The notes under the pieces were generated by a model. It was given only the letters and a program-made list of their open reading frames with translations. It did no database searches and was not told where the DNA came from. Position numbers and translations under genes: made by a program. A DNA stretch of 64,000 bases from Sphingomonas sp. R-74633 (GTDB taxonomy: Bacteria > Pseudomonadota > Alphaproteobacteria > Sphingomonadales > Sphingomonadaceae), in contig NZ_JACCFG010000002.1 of NCBI RefSeq assembly GCF_013416555.1, positions 496,001-560,000 on the forward strand, written 5' to 3'. Positions 17,292 to 25,208 of the stretch are shown here, piece by piece (within the stretch, counting starts at the first letter, position 1; every line of letters begins with the position of its first letter).

Positions 17292-17987
17292 CTAATCGTT
17301 CTCGAACCTGGGCAGCCCGAACAGGTCGACGAAGCGCTGGCCGAGCGCGATGTCGCCGGTGACCACCACCCGCCCCTCGCGGATCGACTCGGTCAGCGGT
17401 GCCGGCCCGTAGAAGGTCGCGGCGAGGAAGGTCGGCTGGCCTTCGAAGATCACGTCGGCACCCGCCGGATCGCGGCGCTCGATCACCAGGCCGCCGTCGA
17501 CGATCGCCGCGCGGAACGGCTCGCCGCCGATGCGGAAGCCCAAGTCGATCGACAAATCCCGCGCGGGCTCGCGCGCCATCATCGTCTTCAGCGAGAGCAT
17601 GAAGGCGCCGTTGCTGAGCGGCAGGCGGACATCGTGCGCGGGCGATCCCGCTGCCCAGCGGCTGAGCGCGAAGATCGGTTCTTCGAGCGCGGCGCCCCAT
17701 TTGGTGAGTTCATAGACCTGGGCATTGACCGGCGAAGGCAGCTGCTTGCGGCGCAGGATGCCGGCCTTCTCCAGCCCCTCGAGCCGCTGCGTCAGGATAT
17801 TGGCGCTCAACCCTTCGAGCGCACCGCGGATTTCGCCGAAGCGACGCGGGCCCAGAAGCAGCTCGCGAACGATCAGCAACGACCAGCGTTCTCCGATCAG
17901 ATCCATCGCCAGCGCGGTGCCGCACGCGTCCTGATACCAGCGCCGCGCCTTGCCGAAATCGTTGTCAGTTACTTTTTGTGACTCCAT
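17292..17987 (-). CDS. HxlR-family transcriptional regulator with SCP2-like C-terminal domain
   Basis: A 231-residue protein. Residues ~15-115 are a winged helix of the HxlR type (CGTALAMDLIGERWSLLIVR, LLGPRRFGEI, LSANILTQRLEGLEKAGIL). Residues ~125-228 resemble the SCP2 sterol-carrier fold (LDLSIDLGF-like start, GADVIFEGQPTFLAATF, GDIALGQRFVDLF), which may bind a hydrophobic effector. HxlR proteins respond to reactive electrophiles or aldehydes. This gene diverges, across 78 bp, from a detoxification-like run of nine genes and is its obvious candidate regulator. The fusion of HTH and SCP2-like domains is seen; effector and targets are inference. Confidence 0.88.
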   Translation of the reverse strand: MESQKVTDNDFGKARRWYQDACGTALAMDLIGERWSLLIVRELLLGPRRFGEIRGALEGLSANILTQRLEGLEKAGILRRKQLPSPVNAQVYELTKWGAALEEPIFALSRWAAGSPAHDVRLPLSNGAFMLSLKTMMAREPARDLSIDLGFRIGGEPFRAAIVDGGLVIERRDPAGADVIFEGQPTFLAATFYGPAPLTESIREGRVVVTGDIALGQRFVDLFGLPRFEND

Positions 17988-18065
17988 GGTTGCTTTTAAT
18001 AACTCAGTCGGGCATCAGGATCAAGCAAGCGATTCGCTGACCACCCAAAGCGGAGGTTTAGTTCG

Positions 18066-18758
18066 ATGCCATTGGTTCCCGCCGCAGAGCTGGCCACGCG
18101 TGAGACGACACGCTGGCCGGGAGAGTCCGAAGACTATCGCGCGGCGCGTACTTCGCTGCTCGCCGCGGAGATCGACCTGCGCCGCCAGATCGAAGCGGTC
18201 GCCGAGCAGCGCCGCGCGCTGCCGGCCGGCCCCGAGGTCACCCGCGACTATATGTTCGAGGGCGAGCACGGCCCGGTTTATTTCGCTGACTTGTTCGGCG
18301 CGCACGATAGCCTGGTGGTCTACACGTACATGTTCGGCCCCCAGCGCGAGCGGCCCTGCCCGATGTGCACTTCGCTGCTGTCTTCGTGGGACGGCGAAGT
18401 GCCCGATATCGCGCAGCGCGCCGGCTTCGCGGTGATTGCGCGCTCGGGCATCGACAAGCTCAAGGCGTTCAAGGCCGAGCGCGGCTGGCAGCATCTGCCG
18501 CTCTATTCGGACGCGAGCCAGGACTTCAGCCGCGACTATGGATCGATCGCGCCCGACGGCAGCGACATCCCGCAGTTCATGGTCTTCACCAGACGGAACG
18601 GCACGATCCGGCTGTTCTGGGCGGGCGAGATGGGTCCCGACAGCGCGGATCCCGGACAGGACCCGCGCGGCGCGCCCGACCTGATGCCGCTGTGGACGAT
18701 CCTCGATTCAACCCCCGAGGGCCGGGGGACCAGCTGGTACCCCTCGCTCAATTACTGA
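18066..18758 (+). CDS. DUF899 thioredoxin-like protein
   Basis: A 230-residue cytoplasmic protein of the DUF899 family, with a thioredoxin-like fold. Features visible are a helical lead (RTSLLAAEIDLRRQIEAVAE), the strand LVVYTYMFGPQ, and a C-P-M-C motif (PCPMCTSLLSSW, ~residues 98-101) at the place of a redox-active cysteine pair. The region GFAVIARSGIDKLKAFKAERG and a C-terminal WYPSLNY follow. The enzymatic activity of DUF899 proteins is not established. It opens a same-strand run (gaps of 16 bp or less, or overlaps, in most places) of VOC, DoxX, PhnB-like, GST, DUF1428, VOC and GST genes, pointing to thiol-linked detoxification. Confidence 0.88.
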   Translation: MPLVPAAELATRETTRWPGESEDYRAARTSLLAAEIDLRRQIEAVAEQRRALPAGPEVTRDYMFEGEHGPVYFADLFGAHDSLVVYTYMFGPQRERPCPMCTSLLSSWDGEVPDIAQRAGFAVIARSGIDKLKAFKAERGWQHLPLYSDASQDFSRDYGSIAPDGSDIPQFMVFTRRNGTIRLFWAGEMGPDSADPGQDPRGAPDLMPLWTILDSTPEGRGTSWYPSLNY

Positions 18759-18774
18759 TCCCAGGAGAGAGAAA

Positions 18775-19215
18775 ATGACCCAGATGATCTTCGTCAACCT
18801 GCCCGTCAGCGACGTGGCCAAGTCGACGGCCTTTTACGAAGCAATCGGCTGCACCAAGGATGACCGCTTCAGCAACGAGCAGGCATCGGCGATGCAGCTC
18901 AGCGACACGATCGTGTTCATGATCCTGTCGAAGGACTTCTTCCAGACCTTCACCTCCAAGCCGATCGCCGACGCGCACAGCGTCACCGAAGCGCTGATCT
19001 GCATCTCGCGCGACAGCCGCGATGCCGTGGATGCGATCGTCGAGGCAGCGCGCAAGGCGGGTGGCAAGGCCGATACCCGCGACGCGCAGGACATGGGCTT
19101 CATGTACGGCCGCAACTTCGAGGATCTCGACGGCCATATCTTCGAGCCGATGTTCATGGACATGGAAGCCGCGATGGCCGCCTTCCCCGAAGGCCCCGCG
19201 CATGAGCCGGCCTGA
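18775..19215 (+). CDS. VOC-family (glyoxalase-like) protein
   Basis: A 146-residue single-domain vicinal-oxygen-chelate protein. The opening MIFVNLPVSDVAKSTAFYEA and the closing FMYGRNFEDLDGHIFEPMFM supply the two beta-alpha-beta-beta-beta halves; the final Glu is in the position of a VOC metal ligand. Members include glyoxalase I, fosfomycin-resistance enzymes and ring-cleavage dioxygenases; the substrate here is unknown. AGGAGAGA gives a strong ribosome site. It is second in the run downstream of DUF899. Confidence 0.88.
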   Translation: MTQMIFVNLPVSDVAKSTAFYEAIGCTKDDRFSNEQASAMQLSDTIVFMILSKDFFQTFTSKPIADAHSVTEALICISRDSRDAVDAIVEAARKAGGKADTRDAQDMGFMYGRNFEDLDGHIFEPMFMDMEAAMAAFPEGPAHEPA

Positions 19216-19603
19216 GCCCATGAAGCGCGAGCGCATCATCGGCTGGGTGCTGAGCGGCCTGGTCCTGCTGTTCCTGGCGATGGACGCAGGCGGCAAGCTG
19301 ATCGCCCCCGCGATGATGATCGCCAACAGCCCGCCGCTGGGGATTCCGGCCGATACCGGGCTGTACCAGCAGCTCGGGCTGATCCTGGCGGTGTGCGGGA
19401 TACTCTATGCCGTGCCGCGCACCGCGGTGCTCGGGGCGATCCTGCTCACCGGCTATCTGGGCGGCGCGGTCGCGATGCAATGGCGCGTCGGCAACCCGCT
19501 GTTCAGCCACACCTTGTTCGGCGTCTATCTCGGCGTGATCGCCTGGGGCGGACTGTGGCTCCGCGACCCGCGCGTCCGCGCGCTGATCCCGATCGCCGGC
19601 TGA
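19202..19603 (+). CDS. DoxX-family membrane protein
   Basis: A 133-residue four-helix membrane protein of the DoxX-like group: IIGWVLSGLVLLFLAMDAGG, then LYQQLGLILAVCGILYAV, AVLGAILLTGYLGGAVAMQW and FGVYLGVIAWGGLWL. The conserved HTLFG between helices 3 and 4 fits the family. DoxX proteins are linked to thiol/sulfur homeostasis and redox balance, though this subgroup is untested. Two starts are possible: ATG 19202, overlapping the VOC gene by 14 bp with AAGG upstream, or ATG 19220 just after it; the first is given. It adds a membrane component to an otherwise soluble detoxification run. Confidence 0.82.
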   Translation: MSRPEPMKRERIIGWVLSGLVLLFLAMDAGGKLIAPAMMIANSPPLGIPADTGLYQQLGLILAVCGILYAVPRTAVLGAILLTGYLGGAVAMQWRVGNPLFSHTLFGVYLGVIAWGGLWLRDPRVRALIPIAG

Positions 19604-19637
19604 TATTCGACACTTCAGAGTCCAAAGGAGAGGACCG

Positions 19638-20117
19638 ATGGCAGACAAGATCACTACCGTCCTGTGGTTCGACCATGTGGCCGAGGAGGCCGCGAACTTC
19701 TACGTCTCGCTGCTGCCCGACAGCAAGGTCGGCAAGGTGCACCGCGCACCGGGCGACAATCCGAGCGGCAAGGAAGGCGCGGCTTTGGTCGTCGAGTTCA
19801 CCCTCGCCGGGCGGGCCTATGCGGGCCTCAACGGCGGCCCCAATTTCAAGCCCAATGAGAGCGTCTCCTTCCAGATCCTCACCGAGGACCAGGAAGAAAC
19901 CGATCGGCTGTGGAACGCTATCGTCGGCAATGGCGGCGCCGAGTCGATGTGCGGCTGGTGCAAGGACAAATGGGGCTTCAACTGGCAGATCACCCCGCGC
20001 CGGCTGATTGAGATAAACTTCGGCGACGATCCCGAGGCCGCGCGGCGCGGCTTCGAGGCGATGATGACGATGAAGAAGATCGACATCGCGGCGATCGAAG
20101 CCGCGGCGAGGGGCTGA
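19638..20117 (+). CDS. PhnB-like VOC-family protein
   Basis: A 159-residue member of the PhnB / 3-demethylubiquinone-methyltransferase-like branch of the VOC superfamily. It starts TTVLWFDHVAEEAANFYVSL and continues AALVVEFTLAGRAYAGLNGG. The branch hallmark MCGWCKDKWGFNWQITP sits at ~residues 109-125. No function is proven for this branch despite the names. A good Shine-Dalgarno (AAAGGAGAGG) precedes ATG 19638, and its TGA is 3 bp before the GST gene. Confidence 0.87.
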   Translation: MADKITTVLWFDHVAEEAANFYVSLLPDSKVGKVHRAPGDNPSGKEGAALVVEFTLAGRAYAGLNGGPNFKPNESVSFQILTEDQEETDRLWNAIVGNGGAESMCGWCKDKWGFNWQITPRRLIEINFGDDPEAARRGFEAMMTMKKIDIAAIEAAARG

Positions 20118-20120
20118 GCC

Positions 20121-20774
20121 ATGACCATCGAGATCACTGCGCTCAACTGGGTGCCCGATTTCGCCCGCGGCTATGTCCGCGACCTGCGGCCGCGCTGGGC
20201 GTGCGAAGAAATCGGCCTGCCCTATGCCACCAGGCTGATCAGCCCGGTCCCGCCCAAGCCGGCCTGGTATTTCGAGGAGCAGCCCTGGGGCCAGGTACCG
20301 GTGCTCCACGATGGCGATGTCCAGATCTTCGAGAGCGGGGCGATTCTGCTCCATCTCGCCGAGAAGGACACGCGGCTTTTGTCGCATGACCCGCAGCAGC
20401 GCGCGACGAGCATCGCCTGGGTGTTCGCCGCGCTCAACAGCGTCGAGCCGGGGCTGTTCGAGCTGGGCAATGTCAGCCTGTTCTCCAAGGACGAGGAATG
20501 GGCGAAGCTGCGCCGGCCGAGCCTGTTGGAGGATATCGGCAAGAAGCTTGATCGCCTGGTCGATGCGCTGGGCGAGCGGGAATGGCTGGGCGAGGCGTTC
20601 AGCGTCGCCGACATCGCGATGGTCACGGTGCTCCGCAACGCCGACCGCAGCGAGCTGGTGCTCTCGCGCCCGACTTTGGCCGCCTATGTCGCGCGCGGCA
20701 TGGCGCGGCCCGCCTTCCAGCGCGCGATGGATGCGCAGCTGGCCGATTTCCAGCCCGCGCCGGTCGCGGCCTGA
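20121..20774 (+). CDS. Glutathione S-transferase family protein
   Basis: A 217-residue GST. The N-terminal thioredoxin-like domain includes GLPYATRLISP and the glutathione-binding GQVPVLHDGDVQIFESGAILLHLA (cis-Pro and Glu-Ser). The C-terminal helical domain (~90-210) has the N-capping box FSVADIAMVTVL and ends TLAAYVARGMARPAFQRAM. The catalytic Tyr/Ser/Cys of the first helix is not obvious (RDLRPRWACEE), so thiol chemistry at Cys is possible. A paralogue lies at 21949-22596 in the same run. Confidence 0.88.
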   Translation: MTIEITALNWVPDFARGYVRDLRPRWACEEIGLPYATRLISPVPPKPAWYFEEQPWGQVPVLHDGDVQIFESGAILLHLAEKDTRLLSHDPQQRATSIAWVFAALNSVEPGLFELGNVSLFSKDEEWAKLRRPSLLEDIGKKLDRLVDALGEREWLGEAFSVADIAMVTVLRNADRSELVLSRPTLAAYVARGMARPAFQRAMDAQLADFQPAPVAA

Positions 20775-20798
20775 CAGCTACCTGAGAGGAGAACCGAA

Positions 20799-21161
20799 AT
20801 GGCGTATATGGACGGTTATGTGCTCGCGATCCCCGAGGGCAACAAGGAAGCCTATCGCAAGATGGCCGAGAAGGTCGCGCCGATCTTCACCGAGTGCGGC
20901 GCGCTGAGGGTGATGGAAGGTTGGGGCGACGACGTGCCCCGCGGCAAGCTCACCGACTTCTACATGGCGACCAAGGCCGAGGAAGGCGAGACGATCGTTT
21001 TTTCCTGGGTGCTGTGGCCCGACAAGGCGACGCGCGATGCCGGCTGGGCGAAGCTGATGCAGGACGAGCGGATGCAGCCCGACGGCGAGTCCCCCTTCGA
21101 CGGCAAGCGCATGTTCTGGGGCGGCTTCGAGCCGATCCTCGATACGGGAGAAGCCAAATGA
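20799..21161 (+). CDS. DUF1428 family protein
   Basis: A 120-residue protein of the DUF1428 (YciI/antibiotic-monooxygenase-like, ferredoxin fold) family: YMDGYVLAIPEGNKEAYRKM at the start, FSWVLWPDKATRDAGWAKLM, and the signature DGKRMFWGGFEPIL at the end. It is usually a small dimer with unknown activity. AGAGGAGAA precedes ATG 20799. Its TGA overlaps the next VOC gene start (ATGA). Confidence 0.88.
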   Translation: MAYMDGYVLAIPEGNKEAYRKMAEKVAPIFTECGALRVMEGWGDDVPRGKLTDFYMATKAEEGETIVFSWVLWPDKATRDAGWAKLMQDERMQPDGESPFDGKRMFWGGFEPILDTGEAK

Positions 21162-21943
21162 ACGCGCATGGAAGCTGGATCTGGTACGAGCTGCTGACCA
21201 AGGACGCAGGCAAGGCCAAGACGTTCTACGACGCAGTGTGCGGCTGGAACATCGACGCCCAGCCCGCGCCGGGCGGCATGGACTATCGCATGATCAACGC
21301 GGCGGACGGCGCGGCGGGCGGGCTGATGCAGCTGAGCGCCGACATGCTGGCCGGCGGCGCGCAGCCGACCTGGCTCGGCTATATCGGGGTCGATGACGTC
21401 GATGCCTCGGTCGCGGCGGTGGTCGAGGCCGGCGGGCAGGTGCATCTCCCTGCCTTCGACATTCCCGATGTCGGCCGGCTGGCGATGGTCAGCGATCCGC
21501 AGGGCGTGCCCTTCTACGTGATGCGCGGCGCCACCGAAGGGCGCGACAGCACCGCCTATCAGCGGATGGGCTTTGGTCATGTCAGCTGGAACGAGCTGCG
21601 CACCACCGACGATGCCGCCGCGCTCGATTTCTACGGCAAGCTTTTCGGCATCGAGAAGGTCGGCGGCATGGATATGGGCGAGATGGGCGAATACAGCTTC
21701 ATCGCCAACGGCGACACCAAGGGCGAGGCGATGGGTGCGGTCATGCGCGGCGAGCCCGGCGGCAAGCCGGCCTGGGGTTTCTACTTCCGCGTGCCCGACA
21801 TCACCGAGGCGCAGGCGAAGGTGGAAGCCGGCGGCGGCAAGGTCGTGTGGGGCCCGCACCAGGTGCCCGGCGGCGAATGGGTGATCAACATCGCCGACCC
21901 CGAGGGCGTGAGCTGCGGCCTCGTTTCGCCGAACAAAAGCTGA
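21158..21943 (+). CDS. Two-domain VOC-family protein
   Basis: A 261-residue protein made of two VOC halves: residues ~5-120 (WIWYELLTKDAGKAKTFYDA to SDPQGVPFYVMRG) and ~133-255 (WNELRTTDDAAALDFYGKLF to IADPEGVSCGLV). This is the layout of bacterial CFP32-type glyoxalase-like proteins. ATG 21158 overlaps the DUF1428 stop by 4 bp, showing coupled translation. Metal ligands and substrate are not assignable by eye. It ends 5 bp before the next GST. Confidence 0.88.
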   Translation: MNAHGSWIWYELLTKDAGKAKTFYDAVCGWNIDAQPAPGGMDYRMINAADGAAGGLMQLSADMLAGGAQPTWLGYIGVDDVDASVAAVVEAGGQVHLPAFDIPDVGRLAMVSDPQGVPFYVMRGATEGRDSTAYQRMGFGHVSWNELRTTDDAAALDFYGKLFGIEKVGGMDMGEMGEYSFIANGDTKGEAMGAVMRGEPGGKPAWGFYFRVPDITEAQAKVEAGGGKVVWGPHQVPGGEWVINIADPEGVSCGLVSPNKS

Positions 21944-21948
21944 TCGAC

Positions 21949-22596
21949 GTGACGATCACGATCACCGCCTTCGATCGCTCCCCCGATGGCGGCAAGGGCC
22001 TGGCGCGCGATACGCGCGTGCGCTGGGCGCTGGAGGAGGCGGGCCAGGACTATGACGTCCGGCTCGTCACCTTTCCCGAGCTCAAGCAGCCGGCGCATCT
22101 GGCGGTCCATCCCTTCGGCCAGATCCCGACCTATGAGGAAGGCGATCTCGCGCTGTTCGAAACGGGCGCGATCGTCTTCCACCTCGCCGATCGCTTTCCG
22201 GGGCTGCTGCCCGGAGATCCCGACGCGCGGGCGCGCGCGATCACCTGGATGTTCGCGGCGCTCAGCAGCGTCGAGCCGCCGGTCCTCGAACTCATCACCG
22301 TGCGCTTCATCGAGGGCGACAAGCCCTGGGCCGAGGAACGCATGCCGCTGGTGATGGACCGCATTCGCGCTCGCCTGAAGCAGCTCGCCGCACGACTTGG
22401 CGACAGCGAGTGGCTCGACGGCGAGTTCAGCGCGGGCGACCTGATGATGATCTCGGTGCTGCTGCGCACGCGGCCCTCGGGCATTCTCGACGAGTTTCCG
22501 AACCTCGCCGCCTATGTGGCGCGCGGCGAGGCGCGCCCGGCCTATCAGCGCGCCTTTGCCGACCAGCTCGCGGTCAACACGCGGCCGACCGACTAG
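21949..22596 (+). CDS. Glutathione S-transferase family protein (paralogue)
   Basis: A 215-residue GST related to the one at 20121 (both share FAAL-SVEP after the first domain, the EWL-FS-D capping region and LAAYVARGEARPAYQRA near the end). The thioredoxin-like domain ends QIPTYEEGDLALFETGAIVF. The start is GTG at 21949, 5 bp after the VOC stop, the first initiator giving the conserved strand TITITAFDRS. Its stop is interlocked with that of the convergent J-domain gene (shared CTAG). Confidence 0.87.
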   Translation: MTITITAFDRSPDGGKGLARDTRVRWALEEAGQDYDVRLVTFPELKQPAHLAVHPFGQIPTYEEGDLALFETGAIVFHLADRFPGLLPGDPDARARAITWMFAALSSVEPPVLELITVRFIEGDKPWAEERMPLVMDRIRARLKQLAARLGDSEWLDGEFSAGDLMMISVLLRTRPSGILDEFPNLAAYVARGEARPAYQRAFADQLAVNTRPTD

Positions 22597-23207
22597 ACGA
22601 ACGCGGGGGACGCCCGGAGGTGTTGATAGGCCTCGATCACCCGCTGGAGCCGCGTCTCATGGCTGCGGTCGCCGCCGTTGCGGTCGGGGTGGTACTTCCG
22701 CACCAGCTCCGAATAGCGTTTGCGCAGCGCGCTGCGGTCGGCGTCGATCTCGAGGTCGAGGACCTTCAGTGACTCGCGGTCGAGGCCCGAGAGCGGCTTG
22801 CCGTCTTTGCGCTCGGCGCGGTCCTTCATGCGGTCCCGAAACCGTGCGCCGATCGCATCGAGCGGGTCGGCGAAATCGGCCCAGCGCGGCGGGCGGTCGG
22901 CGCCGCCGGTGGCGTTGAACGCACGCGTCTCGCGCTCCCAGCCGGCATAGGGCCGCTGGGCGTCGTGGATCTCGTCGGGGCTCATGCCCTGGAAGAAGTT
23001 ATAGCCCGAGTTGAACGCGCGGACGTGATCGAGGCACAGCCAGCGAAACTCGCCCGGCCCGTCATAGCCGCCGCGGGTATGGCCCATCGGCGCGCGGAAC
23101 TCGCCCGGCTCGTTGCAGCCCGGCTCGGCGCATAGCCTGCCCGTCGCCTCCACCCGGCCATGGAAACGCGCATTGGGCCGATCTTTCTTCGGGTGGCTTT
23201 CGGCCAC
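22593..23207 (-). CDS. J-domain (DnaJ-like) protein with C-terminal J domain
   Basis: A 204-residue co-chaperone with the J domain at its C-terminus (~residues 140-200): LDLEIDADRSALRKRYSELV and the essential HPD in KYHPDRNGGD. The N-terminal part has Cys/His residues that could bind zinc (CAEPGCNEPGEF, then LCLDH). This organisation is typical of an alphaproteobacterial family found next to bolA and cobS. The start is GTG at 23207 after GGAGGTACC; a longer frame upstream is antisense to bolA. It diverges from bolA across 36 bp. The Hsp70 partner and client are unknown. Confidence 0.88.
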   Translation of the reverse strand: MAESHPKKDRPNARFHGRVEATGRLCAEPGCNEPGEFRAPMGHTRGGYDGPGEFRWLCLDHVRAFNSGYNFFQGMSPDEIHDAQRPYAGWERETRAFNATGGADRPPRWADFADPLDAIGARFRDRMKDRAERKDGKPLSGLDRESLKVLDLEIDADRSALRKRYSELVRKYHPDRNGGDRSHETRLQRVIEAYQHLRASPAFV

Positions 23208-23243
23208 GGTACCTCCGTTGAACAAACGCGCTATATAAGCGCG

Positions 23244-23531
23244 ATGACCGACACTGCCAGCGGCGGACTCGCCGATATCATCACCGCCCGTCTCATCGCC
23301 GCGCTCGCTCCGGCGCACCTCGAGGTGATCAACGACAGCCACCTGCATAGCGGCCATCTCGGCGATGACGGCACGGGCGAATCGCACTGGACCGTTGTGG
23401 TGGAAAGCGGGGCCTTTCAGGGCCAGTCGCGCGTTCAGCGCCAGCGAATGATCAACACCGCACTTGCCGACCTTCTCGTCCACCGCATCCACGCGCTGGC
23501 GATTCGGGCCCGCGCACCGGGAGAGGGATGA
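23244..23531 (+). CDS. bolA: BolA-family protein
   Basis: A 95-residue BolA/IbaG-like protein: ITARLIAALAPAHLEVINDS, the H-x(n)-H region HLHSGHLGDDGTGESHWTVV, then SRVQRQRMINTALADLL and the C-terminal helix with IHALAIRA. BolA proteins partner monothiol glutaredoxins in iron-sulfur trafficking. ATG 23244 is the first Met giving the family length. Its stop overlaps the next GST (ATGA). Confidence 0.92.
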   Translation: MTDTASGGLADIITARLIAALAPAHLEVINDSHLHSGHLGDDGTGESHWTVVVESGAFQGQSRVQRQRMINTALADLLVHRIHALAIRARAPGEG

Positions 23532-24229
23532 TGCCGTACAAGCTCTGGTACTGGGCGGAAATCCAGGGCCGGGGCGAATTCGTCCGGCTGGCCATGGAAG
23601 CCGCCGGGATCCCTTATGTCGATGTTGCCCGTGAGAAGGGCAGCGACGCGCTGATCGCGGACATGAAGGCGCGCGACGATCGCCCGCCCTTCGCTCCGCC
23701 CTATCTCGACACCGGACAATGCGTGATCGCGCAGGTTGCCAATATCCTGCTCTGGCTGGGCGACCGCCACGGGCTGGCGCCCGACGATGTCGTGACGCGC
23801 TACTGGCTGCACGAAGTCCAGCTGACCGTCACCGATTTCGTCGCCGAGGTGCACCAGGTCCACCACCCGGTCGGCGTCGCGCTTTACTACGAGGACCAGA
23901 AGGCCGAAGCGAAGCGGTTCGCCGAGGAATTTCGCGAGAAGCGCATGCCCAAATTCCTCGGCTGGTTCGAGCGCTCGGTCGCCGGCGAATGGCTCGCGGG
24001 CAATCGCTGGAGCTATGGCGACACCTCGATCTTCCAGCTGATCGAGGGGCTGCGCTACATGTTCCCCAGCCGGATGGCGGCGATCGAGGGCGATTATCCC
24101 AAGCTCGTTGCAATCCGTGACCGCGTCGCCGCGCTGCCGGGGATCAAGGCCTATCTCGACAGCGAGCGGCGAATCGCCTTCAACACCCAGGGCATCTTCC
24201 GCCACTATCCGGAGCTCGATGCCGCCTGA
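23528..24229 (+). CDS. Glutathione S-transferase family protein (mu/sigma-like)
   Basis: A 233-residue GST of a different branch from the pair at 20-22 kb. The N-terminal YKLWYWAEIQGRGEFVRLAM resembles mu/sigma GSTs (Tyr and RGE-x-x-R), followed by PPYLDTGQCVIAQVANILLW. The C-terminal domain contains YGDTSIFQLIEGLRYMFP and the GIKAYLDSERR end typical of trypanothione/sigma types. The initial ATG overlaps the bolA stop, so both are co-translated; a link between BolA and glutathione chemistry is plausible. Confidence 0.88.
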   Translation: MMPYKLWYWAEIQGRGEFVRLAMEAAGIPYVDVAREKGSDALIADMKARDDRPPFAPPYLDTGQCVIAQVANILLWLGDRHGLAPDDVVTRYWLHEVQLTVTDFVAEVHQVHHPVGVALYYEDQKAEAKRFAEEFREKRMPKFLGWFERSVAGEWLAGNRWSYGDTSIFQLIEGLRYMFPSRMAAIEGDYPKLVAIRDRVAALPGIKAYLDSERRIAFNTQGIFRHYPELDAA

Positions 24230-24308
24230 CCCGAAAGGGTAGGTTTCCAAACTGTAGCTGTCCGCGCCAGGTGCCGCGGGCTATGCAGTGCGGGACGAGA
24301 GGGCAGAC

Positions 24309-25208
24309 ATGACCGACGAGCTTTTCACCCAGATCATTACGCCGACCACCCATGATTTGGGCGGCTTCAAGGTCCACCGCACGCTGCCGTCCAAGCCGCG
24401 CACGATGGTCGGGCCGTTCATCTTCTTCGACCAGATGGGCCCGGCGCGGCTGACCGTCGGCACCGGCATCGATGTGCGCCCGCACCCGCATATCAACCTG
24501 GCGACGGTGACCTATCTCTATGCCGGCGCGATCGACCATCGCGACTCGCTCGGCACCTTCGCGACGATCGAGCCCGGCGCGGTCAACCTGATGACCGCGG
24601 GCCACGGCATCGTCCATTCCGAGCGCTCGCCGAGCGCCGAGCGCGCCAAGGGGCCGGAGCTTTCGGGCATCCAGACCTGGCTGGCGCTGCCCGAAGCGAT
24701 GGAAGAGATGAACCCGGCGTTCGAGCATGTCGCCGCGGCCGACCTGCCGATCGTCGAGGACATGGGCGCGCGCTGCCGGGTGATCATGGGCGAGCTGTGG
24801 GGCGTGAAGGCGCCGACCACGACCTATGCCCAGACCATCTATGCCGATATCGAGCTGGAAGCGGGCGGCGCAGTGCCGATCGATCCGTCCGCGACCGAAC
24901 GCGCAATCTATCTCGCGTACGGCGATGCCAGCATCGACGGGATCGAGATGGAAGTCGCGACGCTCTACATATTGCGCCCGGGCATCACGGCGATCCTGCG
25001 CTCGGGCAGCGGCGGCCGGGTGGCTTTGTGCGGCGGCGAGGATTTCGCGACGCCGCGCCACGTCTGGTGGAACTTCGTCTCGTCGAGCCGCGACCGGATC
25101 AACCAGGCCAAGGAAGACTGGAAGGCCGGCAACTTCCCCACGGTGCCGGGCGACGACAAGGAATTCATCCCGATCCCCGAAGTGCCCAAGACGGTGAGCT
25201 ATCCCTAG
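24309..25208 (+). CDS. Pirin family protein
   Basis: A 299-residue bicupin. The N-terminal pirin domain holds the metal-site signature (VRPHPHINLATVTYLYAG, then HRDSLG and GIVHSE), where His and Glu bind Fe. The C-terminal cupin is around residues 190-280. Bacterial pirins can have quercetinase activity or modulate pyruvate metabolism; here the role is unknown. ATG 24309 follows GAGAGGGC; seven codons of open frame upstream are rejected. The last eight bases overlap the reading frame of a small cysteine-containing protein. Confidence 0.9.
   Translation: MTDELFTQIITPTTHDLGGFKVHRTLPSKPRTMVGPFIFFDQMGPARLTVGTGIDVRPHPHINLATVTYLYAGAIDHRDSLGTFATIEPGAVNLMTAGHGIVHSERSPSAERAKGPELSGIQTWLALPEAMEEMNPAFEHVAAADLPIVEDMGARCRVIMGELWGVKAPTTTYAQTIYADIELEAGGAVPIDPSATERAIYLAYGDASIDGIEMEVATLYILRPGITAILRSGSGGRVALCGGEDFATPRHVWWNFVSSSRDRINQAKEDWKAGNFPTVPGDDKEFIPIPEVPKTVSYP

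Noticed and set aside
17002..17700. A 232-codon minus-strand frame crossing the first repeat copy
   Set aside because: It is an out-of-frame shadow of the HxlR gene extended through the repeat; no start or domain supports it.
22593..23492. Longer J-domain protein start at 23492
   Set aside because: The extra ~95 codons are antisense to bolA and lack a ribosome site; GTG 23207 has GGAGG.
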